A stretch of DNA of 64,000 nucleotides from Butyrivibrio sp. AC2005 (GTDB taxonomy: Bacteria; Bacillota; Clostridia; Lachnospirales; Lachnospiraceae): contig NZ_AUJI01000029.1 in the NCBI RefSeq assembly GCF_000424145.1, forward strand, positions 22,606 to 86,605. The letters are read 5' to 3'. The notes below the pieces were generated by a model. The model was not told where the DNA came from and did no database searches. It saw nothing but the letters and a program-made list of their open reading frames with translations. This document shows positions 8,581-16,874 of the stretch, piece by piece. The position numbers and the translations under genes were made by a program. Every line of letters begins with the position of its first letter. Positions within the stretch are counted from its first letter, which is position 1.

Positions 8581-10422
8581 ATGGCAAAAAAACTTATTTC
8601 TTTTAATTTCAATGGAGAGTTTGTACCGGAGCTTGAAGCTCTTACAAAGAGGTATCCGATATCAGAAGTAAGCACCACATACTGCACAACAGCAGCTTCA
8701 AGAATGAAGGAATATAATACTGATACCTATCTGGCAGAGGCTATCGCAAACTATATTGGCAGCATAGATACAATGCATTTGTTCGTTGGAAAAACATCAA
8801 AGAACGAATATGTTGCAGAGTACAAAAAGCCTGATAAAGACGAGATCCAGATCTGCATCGGACAGATCAAAGATGGCAAATTTCAGTTTAAGGCAGGAAT
8901 CATATCTGAAACAGGACTCCTTGGCCAGTATGCGGAGGGTCATAAAGGAACCATGTTTGCGATGGCGATGTTTCCTGAGATTGCAAAGGACTCGGAAGCC
9001 ATGAGCTTTATAGACATTCTGAAGAACTATGATGTCTCTGATGAGAATTATTCGAAGAGCATGTGTGGTCTTTCCAACAATATGTACTACAGGCTCAAGG
9101 ACGAAAAGTCGACTTCTCCTGTAAGATATGAGCAGGAGCCAAAAAAGCTGTCGCAGGCTGATATTGATGCAGTTAAGGTCGGCAGGATCTTCTGCGGAGA
9201 ACCCAAGGTGTTTAACAGAACAGCACCGCTTCCTTCTGAGGATTACGATGAGGAGGAGATTTCCGGTATCCCGGCAGCTTCATTAAGGGATATGTATCCT
9301 CTTGATGAGGGGCGCGTTCTTTCGGCAGAGGAAGAAGCAAGAGTCCCACAGATGGGAGACTGGTATGTTGTACCTGAATGGAGCATGAAGACTGCCAAAA
9401 GGATTGCTGCATCAAACCGTTTCAGAAAGTCCATCAGAAACATACTTTTATATGGCCCGTCAGGAACCGGAAAGACAGAAGGCTCACAGGCTATAGCTGA
9501 GATGCTGGGGCTCCCTTACTATACCCAGACATGCAGCCCTGATGATGATAAGTTTGATATTTTAGGGCAGCTGATTCCGAATACAGGAAAGGGAAAGACA
9601 GGAGATACAGACGAAGCCTGCAAGCAGCTTGATATTCCTACATTTAGTGATGTAGAAAATGATTTTAAGACATCATTTATGAAGCTTTTTGGTAAGGAAC
9701 CGGGGAAACTTGATTCCGAGGCTGACTGCTATCAGGAGATCACGAAGAGGCTTCTTGAAAAGAATGCAGGTGATGAGAATGACTTCGTGTATGTGAAGTC
9801 AGAACTTATCCAGGCGATCAAGCACGGAGGCTTCTGCGAGATACAGGAGGCAAACATCATAAAGAGAGCATCTGTCCTGGAAGCGTTAAACCCGCTTCTT
9901 GCTGGTGGCGGAAAGGACAACTTTATAAAACTTCCGACCGGGGAAGTGATCACAAGACATCCGGACTGCGTGATTGCATTCACTGTAAACAGGGAGTATG
10001 AGGGCTGTAACGACCTTCAGGAAGCTGTTTATTCCAGGATCAATCTTATCAAGCAGATACCGGAGCCTTCAGAGGATGAACTTTTTTCGCGCACAAAGGC
10101 ACAGACCGGGTTTGACAACGCAGCTCTTCTCAAAAAAATGGCAAAATGTGTCGTCGAGATCCATCAGTACTGTCGTGAAAAGGACATCACCGGAGGCGTA
10201 TGTGGTCCGAGAGAACTCATCGACTGGGCGCAGGATGCTATCCTGGAATCAGAAGACAGGGGCGAAGATAAGATATCTGAAAAAGCAGTAATAGCTGCAG
10301 CCCTTGAAACAGTTCTCGAAAAGGTTGCACAGAACGAGGACGATATTGAGGATGTTATTACAGGCGTCTTCAACAAGCACTTCAACCTTTCAACGGTTAA
10401 CGGTATGAGGCGGAAGAAATAG
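8581..10422 (+). CDS. MoxR-type AAA ATPase
   Basis: AAAAAAGGAG precedes the ATG. The 613-residue product carries a Walker A motif GPSGTGKT at about 292-299, a Walker-B-like segment GGFCEIQEANII near 415 and a sensor-1-like stretch IAFTVNRE near 465. The N-terminal 270 residues are not recognisable. This is the AAA_5/MoxR style of ATPase, which usually acts as a chaperone on a VWA-domain partner. Such a partner is encoded at 11492, one gene downstream and behind a near-identical leader. The two are probably co-regulated and work together, remodelling an unknown target. Confidence 0.85.
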   Translation: MAKKLISFNFNGEFVPELEALTKRYPISEVSTTYCTTAASRMKEYNTDTYLAEAIANYIGSIDTMHLFVGKTSKNEYVAEYKKPDKDEIQICIGQIKDGKFQFKAGIISETGLLGQYAEGHKGTMFAMAMFPEIAKDSEAMSFIDILKNYDVSDENYSKSMCGLSNNMYYRLKDEKSTSPVRYEQEPKKLSQADIDAVKVGRIFCGEPKVFNRTAPLPSEDYDEEEISGIPAASLRDMYPLDEGRVLSAEEEARVPQMGDWYVVPEWSMKTAKRIAASNRFRKSIRNILLYGPSGTGKTEGSQAIAEMLGLPYYTQTCSPDDDKFDILGQLIPNTGKGKTGDTDEACKQLDIPTFSDVENDFKTSFMKLFGKEPGKLDSEADCYQEITKRLLEKNAGDENDFVYVKSELIQAIKHGGFCEIQEANIIKRASVLEALNPLLAGGGKDNFIKLPTGEVITRHPDCVIAFTVNREYEGCNDLQEAVYSRINLIKQIPEPSEDELFSRTKAQTGFDNAALLKKMAKCVVEIHQYCREKDITGGVCGPRELIDWAQDAILESEDRGEDKISEKAVIAAALETVLEKVAQNEDDIEDVITGVFNKHFNLSTVNGMRRKK

Positions 10423-10425
10423 GAT

Positions 10426-10461
10426 TATAGGGGAAGGCTTAAGGCTTTCTCCTATTTTTTT
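10426..10461 (+). terminator. Intrinsic terminator after the AAA ATPase gene
   Basis: Stem ATAGGGGAAGGC / GCTTTCTCCTAT with a short loop, then seven T. It separates the ATPase from the hydrolase gene, whose own TATAAT box is at 10499-10504. Confidence 0.85.
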
Positions 10462-10539
10462 ATGTTTTTTTCATGGGCGTTCTTCGCTCATCCGGGTTTA
10501 TAATATCAAGTATAGTTATTAAGAAAGGCGAGTGAATTC

Positions 10540-11295
10540 ATGAGTTTACCGGCTGACTGGGATAAACCATCTCCTGAAAACAGCATATTATGTGAAAGGT
10601 TCCAGTATGGTGTGTTTGACTATTCTGGCACACTGCCATACCGATTCTTTGTGCCTGAATCCATGGAAAAAGTGCCGCTTGTAGTATTCCTTCATGGGGC
10701 TGATGCTTATGGAGATGACAATGAGCTTCAGCTTTCCATGCATGATATAGGGACGGTATTTGCCACAGAATCCTGGCAGAAAGAGCATCCCTGTTATCTA
10801 CTGGCTCCCCAGTGCAAAAAGGGCAGGCACTGGTCAGGACTTCTTGATGGAAATCGTGTATGCGTCCTGGTGAAGAGATTCATGGATCAGTATGCCAACA
10901 TAGACCCTGAAAGGATCTACATTTATGGCTACAGCGCAGGAGGCGTTGGATGTCTCGAAATATTAAAATACCATTCTGAAATGTTTGCCGGTGCTGTTTC
11001 CATATGCGGGGCTACGGGATTTAGAGACTTAAACAATCTTCTGAAAACACCCATATGGCTTATCCATGCAGCGGATGACAATATTGTAAAAACTTCATAC
11101 AGAGAAAATAGCGTAGTAAGTACTCATCTTGGCTCACGGGACATTTACGCAGAGCTTAAAGACAAACACCCGGATCTCCATTATACAGAATATGAAGCAG
11201 GTGAGCATAAAGAAAAGTATGGAATAAATCCTCACTGTAGCTGGGTATTGGCAGGAAGAGATGACCAGGTGAAAGAGTGGCTGTTTTCAAGGTAA
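10540..11295 (+). CDS. Alpha/beta-hydrolase, putative esterase
   Basis: The 251-residue product has the features of a feruloyl-esterase/PHB-depolymerase-like hydrolase. The oxyanion segment is VVFLHGADAYG. The nucleophile elbow GYSAGG (about 130-135) supplies the Ser. WLIHAADDNIV gives the likely Asp, and a His in the C-terminal EAGEHKEKYGINPHCSW completes the triad. No signal peptide is seen, so it acts in the cytoplasm. It has its own promoter (TATAAT at 10499) between two strong terminators. It therefore looks inserted between the AAA ATPase and VWA genes and need not share their function. Confidence 0.8.
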   Translation: MSLPADWDKPSPENSILCERFQYGVFDYSGTLPYRFFVPESMEKVPLVVFLHGADAYGDDNELQLSMHDIGTVFATESWQKEHPCYLLAPQCKKGRHWSGLLDGNRVCVLVKRFMDQYANIDPERIYIYGYSAGGVGCLEILKYHSEMFAGAVSICGATGFRDLNNLLKTPIWLIHAADDNIVKTSYRENSVVSTHLGSRDIYAELKDKHPDLHYTEYEAGEHKEKYGINPHCSWVLAGRDDQVKEWLFSR

Positions 11296-11299
11296 TCAT

Positions 11300-11467
11300 T
11301 TTACAATCCCTTGGAATAATGCTATATTATTACTGTTATTGTAGTTTTTAAAATTTAATTATTGTTTGTAGAGCCTTGGATTATTTCCAGGGCTTTTTTA
11401 TTTTCTTAGCAGAGTCACGGTTCATTTAAAAGCCCTGGCTCTTTTTATATACAGCAACCCTAAATCA
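11300..11467 (+). promoter_or_regulatory. Leader copy 2: promoter, TGTAG elements, tandem terminators, CCTAAATCA box
   Basis: Promoter TTTACA (11300-11305), 17-bp spacer, TATATT (11323-11328). TGTAG occurs at 11340-11344 and 11367-11371, the same 27-base spacing as in copy 1. Hairpin 1 is AGCCTTGG (11372-11379) with CCAGGGCT (11387-11394), then six T. Hairpin 2 is AGAGTCACGG (11411-11420) with CCCTGGCTCT (11433-11442), then TTTTT. AGCCCTGG (11431-11438) can pair instead with the 3' arm of hairpin 1. CCTAAATCA (11459-11467) precedes AAGGAGG. The loops and linkers differ from copy 1 while the stems are kept. Confidence 0.82.
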
Positions 11468-11491
11468 AAGGTAAAAAGGAGGAAAAACAAA

Positions 11492-13693
11492 ATGGCAAAA
11501 GTTTTAAGAAGGCTTCTTAACGAAGTAAAAGACAAGATGACGGATGAGGAATTCTTTACATCAAAGGTGATGAAACAGCACTTTGAAAGCATTATCGAGG
11601 GTGTCTGTAAGACTTTTCATCGTCGCATAGCAATCAAGATCATTAACGAAGGCAGTTCTGTTGCCTATACCAATGGCGACACAATAACCATAAACCTTAA
11701 TAATGGCTGGATAAAGAAACAGGCTTCAAGGCTTGATAAGTATTACATCATTGTGGGGATCATCCTGCATGAATGCGGTCATATCCTCTATACAGACTTT
11801 AAGCTTATGGAGAAATGCTTTGATGCACTTACAAACAACAGGCTTTTTCCAATCATCGACTACTCTGAGACACTGTCAGAGTGCTTTGATGACAACATGG
11901 GAAATCGCTTCCTTGGTATTTACCAGGCACTCGATAACTGTGTTGAAGATGGCCATATAGAGAAACGTGTCATTCGCTATGTCCCGGGCTACGGTGAGTG
12001 CCTTATGAAAGTAAGAAAGCTCCATCTTGCCCAGGAAGGGATAAAGACATATGAAGAGCAGCTTAAGGAGGCTGAAGAAGCAGGTAAGGACATTGACAGG
12101 ATTGGAACCATTATGAGCCTGGTCCTTATATATGCAAAGTTCGGAGTTGATAATGCCGGAGATATGTCTGATGACCTTACGGAGCTCTTTTATGGGATGA
12201 CACCTCATGTAGATGCGGCAGTTAATACAAACAATGCCACATTAAGGAAGAGAGAAGTAAATATCATTTTTGATATGCTAATTGACTTCATCTCAGATGA
12301 GATAAAAAAGGAAAAAGAGAAAGAACAGCCTGAACCTGAAGAAGAAACCTCAGATCCATCAGAAGAAGATGAGAAGGATACATCTGAGGAAGACACAGAA
12401 CCTGACTCTGATGAAGAAGATGCAGAATCAGACACTGATGAAGAGGAAAGAGATGAGCCTTCAAGTCCTTCGGTCTCTGAAGATGATGGTGACTCAGAAG
12501 AGGAAGGCAGCTCTGAAGAAGCAGAAGAATCAGAAAGAACAATGTCCAAAGAAGAGATGGAAAAAGCGCTTGAAGAAACACTTGCAGGTCTAGGTGATCT
12601 ATGCGATGAGATGTCAGATAAGACAGAGCATTCGGATACACCTGAAAACCCCGTTTCAGATGAGGACGAAATCACAGAGGCTGAAGGCAATGCTCCAGAT
12701 GAAGGGATGGATTTTGATCCTTCTAATGAAGATGGTCCTGAAGAATGGGATCTGTCTTACTTAGAGGATCTTGCCGCAGAAGAAGAGCTCGCTATAGTAA
12801 CCAAAAAACAGATAGTAAAGGCAATGACGAAAAATGCTGATGACACCAGAAAAGGAAGGACTGACAAATACCCCTCAATCCAAAAGTATGCGGAACCGGA
12901 TGATGAAGCAATTGCCATGTTCACCAGCCAGCATGAAGAACTGGACAGGATTGCAAGAAGGGTCAAGAAAAACCTTGATAAAGTCATAAAGGAGCGCCAA
13001 AAAGGTGACCGCTTAAATGGACTTTATACTGGGAAACAGCTTGACTCATCCCATGCTTACCGAAAGGATAAGAGGATATTTGCAAATAAGATACTCCCTG
13101 AGGATGTTCCTGACATGGAAGTATGTGTCCTTGTAGACTGCTCCGGCTCAATGTGCTGCAGAAGCCGCATGGATCAGAGCAGGAAATGTGCTTATATCAC
13201 ATGGAAGTTTTGTCAGTTTATGGGAATCCCGTGCTCAGTATATGGGCATACGACTGATGCATGCCCTGAAAGGCATGTTGTGATGACATGTGTTGCACAT
13301 CCCGATAACCTCGATAAGGATGATGACAAGCGGATATTCATGCTTCGTCCTGAATATGATAACAGGGACGGATGGGCAGTAAACTTCTGCGCTGAAGCAC
13401 TCAATAAGAGTAGTGCCACATCCAGGATGCTCCTTATCATCTCAGACGGACTTCCTGCTGCAGAGGGATATGGTGAAACACTTGGCAAACGCGACTGCCA
13501 GGAGGTTGTAAAGCGCTATAGGAAAAAGGGGATATCAGTTATAACTGCTGGTATTGATGACTGTGCAGGTGACATTAAAAGTCTCTATGTCGATGGGATA
13601 GCCCCCAAAGACGCTGCAAAGTTCCTTGATTACAGCGATATGACACAGCTTCCGAAAGCCTTTGCGACAATAATAAAAAAGGAGCTGCTGTAG
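11492..13693 (+). CDS. VWA-domain protein with HExxH motif and acidic linker (CobT-like)
   Basis: The 733-residue product has three parts. The N-terminal region (1-265) contains HECGH at about 93-97, matching the HExxH zinc-metallopeptidase motif. A highly acidic Glu/Asp/Ser segment follows (about 270-440). The C-terminal VWA domain has a MIDAS motif DCSGS at about 549-553 and a later IISDGLP. VWA proteins with an acidic linker, such as CobT, partner with MoxR/CobS-type AAA ATPases. The ATPase at 8581 under the matching leader is the obvious partner. The HExxH could make it a protease or only a zinc site; no third ligand is identified. Confidence 0.82.
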   Translation: MAKVLRRLLNEVKDKMTDEEFFTSKVMKQHFESIIEGVCKTFHRRIAIKIINEGSSVAYTNGDTITINLNNGWIKKQASRLDKYYIIVGIILHECGHILYTDFKLMEKCFDALTNNRLFPIIDYSETLSECFDDNMGNRFLGIYQALDNCVEDGHIEKRVIRYVPGYGECLMKVRKLHLAQEGIKTYEEQLKEAEEAGKDIDRIGTIMSLVLIYAKFGVDNAGDMSDDLTELFYGMTPHVDAAVNTNNATLRKREVNIIFDMLIDFISDEIKKEKEKEQPEPEEETSDPSEEDEKDTSEEDTEPDSDEEDAESDTDEEERDEPSSPSVSEDDGDSEEEGSSEEAEESERTMSKEEMEKALEETLAGLGDLCDEMSDKTEHSDTPENPVSDEDEITEAEGNAPDEGMDFDPSNEDGPEEWDLSYLEDLAAEEELAIVTKKQIVKAMTKNADDTRKGRTDKYPSIQKYAEPDDEAIAMFTSQHEELDRIARRVKKNLDKVIKERQKGDRLNGLYTGKQLDSSHAYRKDKRIFANKILPEDVPDMEVCVLVDCSGSMCCRSRMDQSRKCAYITWKFCQFMGIPCSVYGHTTDACPERHVVMTCVAHPDNLDKDDDKRIFMLRPEYDNRDGWAVNFCAEALNKSSATSRMLLIISDGLPAAEGYGETLGKRDCQEVVKRYRKKGISVITAGIDDCAGDIKSLYVDGIAPKDAAKFLDYSDMTQLPKAFATIIKKELL

Positions 13694-13710
13694 TAGCCCA
13701 GGAGGTAAAA

Positions 13711-14196
13711 ATGTTTGATGCGATACTTGCTTTAACAGCAATTGCCCGCTCGGCAATAGAATGTAGCGGAATAGCCTTTGCAAATAAGCAGATGGATAAA
13801 CGTGTACCTGATAATGCCTATGACGCTTCCGGATTATATTATGATTCGCTGGAAGAAAAGAACAGAGTAATGGTGCTTGATGATCTTTCTACAGTAAAGA
13901 GTGAGACTCCATCACAGAGGATGAACAGGGAGCATATCGAAAGGGAAGCTGCAAAGAGAGTAGCTGCCCGTCATGCCAATGACAGCAATAAACCCAGGGA
14001 AAATCCTATGGCTGACTGGGTCATGAACAATGACAGGATGCTCCTCGAAGTATTAAAACCCGGTGTTCATCTTATCCCGAACAACGTTATGGAGGGAATG
14101 GATGCTGACGAGATCGCAAAGTGGCTGTTTGCAAAGATTGAAGCAGTTGAGTCCGTGGAACATGTAACGGACGGACTGGAAGTAACAGTACGATGA
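13711..14196 (+). CDS. Hypothetical protein, 161 aa
   Basis: AGGAGG lies 7 bases before the ATG and the gene begins 17 bases after the VWA gene, so it is probably in the same operon. The product starts with a short apolar stretch (FDAILALTAIARSAI) that is too weak to call a membrane anchor. A charged, helix-prone middle follows (SQRMNREHIEREAAKRVAAR), then a C-terminal part with DADEIAKWLFAKIEAVESVE. No known domain is recognised. Confidence 0.7.
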   Translation: MFDAILALTAIARSAIECSGIAFANKQMDKRVPDNAYDASGLYYDSLEEKNRVMVLDDLSTVKSETPSQRMNREHIEREAAKRVAARHANDSNKPRENPMADWVMNNDRMLLEVLKPGVHLIPNNVMEGMDADEIAKWLFAKIEAVESVEHVTDGLEVTVR

Positions 14197-14221
14197 AAGA
14201 TACTGTAAAAAGGAGAAGATA

Positions 14222-14683
14222 ATGAAAATCAAATATGTTGACTATGAACTCCCATCTGGCAGTAAGGAGTTCGAGCTCTGGAATACCATGACTTTCTACG
14301 GATGCAAGGTACTCAATATCAACACTGTTGAATACAAAGCCGGGAGAAGGATGACCATAGAGATAGAAGCTCCAAAGCTCAGAAAAAAATATTATCTCTA
14401 TGCCTGGTCTGATGCCGGTGCCTGCGAAGCCATAGAAAAGTCAGGGCTTAAAGTGGGAGATTACATCTCCTGCCACACAGAGCTTTCCTATTATCAGAAT
14501 AAGGACGGAAGACACTGCGAAGCTTATAAGATAATATCAAACGCAGCGTATGACAGTAAGATCCCTGAAAATGAACGTTACTTTAAATTCATGGTGATAA
14601 AAAGGGAAGTAAAAACAAATACCAAGACTCAGAAGAATTCATATATAAGTAAAAATGACATCTTAAAGAAAATGCTTGGTTAA
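14222..14683 (+). CDS. Hypothetical protein, possible OB-fold nucleic-acid-binding protein
   Basis: AAAGGAG precedes the ATG and the gene follows the previous one after 25 bases. The 153-residue product is rich in predicted beta strands with aromatic and basic residues (FYGCKVLNINTVEYKAGRRM; KVGDYISCHTELSYYQNKDG). This pattern resembles small OB-fold or single-strand-binding-like proteins of mobile elements. It lies just upstream of the RecG-like and RecD2-like helicase pair. The OB-fold idea is inference from pattern and context only. A weak GC-rich hairpin (14693-14711) follows the stop. Confidence 0.6.
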   Translation: MKIKYVDYELPSGSKEFELWNTMTFYGCKVLNINTVEYKAGRRMTIEIEAPKLRKKYYLYAWSDAGACEAIEKSGLKVGDYISCHTELSYYQNKDGRHCEAYKIISNAAYDSKIPENERYFKFMVIKREVKTNTKTQKNSYISKNDILKKMLG

Positions 14684-14762
14684 AAGCAATCATGCCCCTG
14701 GGAAACCGGGGGTATTATATTGCTCAAAATGGCGGTTTTATCGGATTTTCGAGCGTTTTAAA

Positions 14763-14816
14763 TTGACAATAAACACATGTTTGTGATATTATTATATTGA
14801 CAGCAAACACATGTTT
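14763..14816 (+). promoter_or_regulatory. Promoter with tandem palindromic operator, upstream of helicase pair
   Basis: The unit TTGACA plus AAACACATGTTT occurs twice: TTGACA at 14763-14768 with AAACACATGTTT at 14771-14782, and TTGACA at 14797-14802 with AAACACATGTTT at 14805-14816. The copies are 34 bases apart. A -10-like TATTAT lies at 14787-14792. The AAC-N4-GTT core with palindromic ACATGT resembles Firmicutes LexA (SOS) boxes, which would suit a promoter for recombination helicases. LexA binding is inference. An ATG inside the second copy (14811) is not a credible start. Confidence 0.65.
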
Positions 14817-14840
14817 TTATCATTTTATAGAGGAATCTTT

Positions 14841-16874
14841 ATGGAACTAAAGGATCTTGGTTATAAAGGAAAGAAACTTGAAAAACTAGCAGGCGACGGC
14901 ATTACAACCGTGCCGGAGCTTTTATATAAAGAACCCAGGAAATATCTGTATTTTAACAGGGATCACGATATCGAGCTTAATAACTTTGTAAAGCAGGCGG
15001 CAGCACTTAAACAGCCGATCTGCTTTAATGGAAAAGTCATAAGCGCCGTCCTTGATAAGGTAAAGGGAAAGAACATATCTGTAATAAAGATAAAGATGGA
15101 AAACCCAGAAACACACTTCAAGCTCTATGTGAACATATTTGGCTCATATTACGACTTTGACATGTATGAGCGGACAATAGGCCATACAGTATATGTGGGC
15201 GGTGTCGTTCAGTACACGAATCTTAACGGTTTTGAGCTGTTATCCATATCAAATCCGCAGCTATTTTCAACAAGTGATGAAGACCTGATGATATACCCAA
15301 TCTACAGGAAGTATAAGGGGATATCTGAAAGCTTTTATAAGGATGCCATAAAGACTGCATATGAAAAGATAGATCATGATTATCTTCCTGAAGGGCTCGC
15401 TAAAAAATACAAACTCCTTGATTATGAGGACACTGTAAGGGGTCTTCATTTCCCCGCATGGGAAGATGATGTTATCCTGGCCCAGAGGCGGATCGTATTC
15501 GACCAGCTCCTTTATTTTGCATCAAAGGTTGAGATGAATAATGTAAGAAACACCACGTCCGACATAATCCCCGCAAAAGAAGATGTGCTAAGTAGCTTTA
15601 TAAAATCGCTTCCCTATGACCTTACAGATGATCAGAAGAATGTCATAGAAAGCATCAAAAACAGCATGAGAAAGGGACAGACATCAGCCCTTGTACAGGG
15701 TGATGTGTCCTGCGGTAAAACAATCGTTGCCATGTGCCTGATGCTACTTATGGCAGAAAACGGATATCAGAGCGTACTTGTTGTTCCCACAGTCATACTT
15801 GCAAGACAGCACTATGAGGAACTGTCAGGTTATTCAGAAAAGCTTGGATTTAGCGTGGCATTTCTAAGCTCGGATATAACAACCTCAGAGAAGAAAAAGC
15901 TTGTAAAGGAAATAAAAGAGAACAAACACCTTCTCATAGTCGGGACACACAGCTGCTTTGGAAAAGATGTTGAATATCCTTCCCTTGGCCTTGTCATAAC
16001 AGATGAAGAGCACAAGTTTGGAGTTGTACAGAGGGAATCAGTAAGGGAAAAATCGGATGCCGGTGTACACACGATAACGATGTCCGCAACACCCATTCCA
16101 AGGACAATAGCGTGTTCCCTTTATGGAGACAACATAGAAGTCTTTACAATAAAGCAGATGCCAAACGGCAGAAAGCCTGTGCAGACAGCTATCTGCGTAT
16201 CAGATAAGCCGGTATTTACCTTCATGGAAAAAGAACTTAAAAAAGGTCACCAGGCATATGTCGTATGTCCTCTCATTGATGAGGCAGAAGATGAATCTAG
16301 GATGGCAGGCATATCATCGGTAGAAGAGATATCCGCTAAATATCAGAGATATTTTGAACCCCTTGGATACAAGGTAGGAGTCATAACCGGAAAGACAGAA
16401 AAAGAAGAACAGGGACAGATAAAAAAGGCTTTTTCAGAAAATCAGATACAGATACTTATAGCAACGACCGTTATAGAGGTAGGAATAAACGTACCGAATG
16501 CCACAGTGATAGTCATTTCATCAGCTGAAAGATTCGGACTTGCAACACTCCATCAGCTAAGGGGCCGTGTAGGAAGAGGCGACAAGCAGAGTTACTGCGT
16601 TTTGCAGAAATCATCAGCTGACATATCATCCGAAAACCTTCATATCCTTGAAGGCGAGACAGATGGTTTTGAGATTGCAAAGGCTGACCTTAAGAACCGC
16701 GGAAGCGGTAATGTTCTTGGACTTGAACAGTCCGGAAAGAACAAATTCATAGACCTTATCATCCAGTATCCGAACCTTTATGAAAAAGTAAAAGAAATAG
16801 CCAAGTCACTAAAGAAAACTGAGAGAAGTGCATATATACGAACATTTGAGGAGTACTATCCATCATGCATGTAA
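14841..16874 (+). CDS. RecG-like superfamily 2 DNA helicase
   Basis: The start is set at 14841, where AGAGGAA lies just upstream; the in-frame ATG at 14811 falls inside the operator. The 677-residue product matches RecG in length and order. It has an N-terminal wedge-like region, Walker A GDVSCGKT near 288 (GDVGSGKT in RecG), DEEHKFGV near 388 (DEQHRFGV in RecG), SATPIPRT, and a C-terminal helicase domain with LHQLRGRVGRG. RecG remodels stalled forks and branched DNA. The stop overlaps the start of the RecD2-like gene by 10 bases, so they are translated together. The divergence from canonical motifs suggests an accessory, element-borne copy. Confidence 0.88.
   Translation: MELKDLGYKGKKLEKLAGDGITTVPELLYKEPRKYLYFNRDHDIELNNFVKQAAALKQPICFNGKVISAVLDKVKGKNISVIKIKMENPETHFKLYVNIFGSYYDFDMYERTIGHTVYVGGVVQYTNLNGFELLSISNPQLFSTSDEDLMIYPIYRKYKGISESFYKDAIKTAYEKIDHDYLPEGLAKKYKLLDYEDTVRGLHFPAWEDDVILAQRRIVFDQLLYFASKVEMNNVRNTTSDIIPAKEDVLSSFIKSLPYDLTDDQKNVIESIKNSMRKGQTSALVQGDVSCGKTIVAMCLMLLMAENGYQSVLVVPTVILARQHYEELSGYSEKLGFSVAFLSSDITTSEKKKLVKEIKENKHLLIVGTHSCFGKDVEYPSLGLVITDEEHKFGVVQRESVREKSDAGVHTITMSATPIPRTIACSLYGDNIEVFTIKQMPNGRKPVQTAICVSDKPVFTFMEKELKKGHQAYVVCPLIDEAEDESRMAGISSVEEISAKYQRYFEPLGYKVGVITGKTEKEEQGQIKKAFSENQIQILIATTVIEVGINVPNATVIVISSAERFGLATLHQLRGRVGRGDKQSYCVLQKSSADISSENLHILEGETDGFEIAKADLKNRGSGNVLGLEQSGKNKFIDLIIQYPNLYEKVKEIAKSLKKTERSAYIRTFEEYYPSCM

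Noticed and set aside
9998..10291. Open frame inside the AAA ATPase gene
   Set aside because: It is out of frame with a gene having clear Walker motifs, and has no ribosome binding site.
12205..12690. Long Ser-rich open frame on the reverse strand
   Set aside because: It is the mirror of the acidic Glu/Asp linker of the VWA protein; GAA/GAT codons read as Ser and other residues on the opposite strand. No start signal is present.
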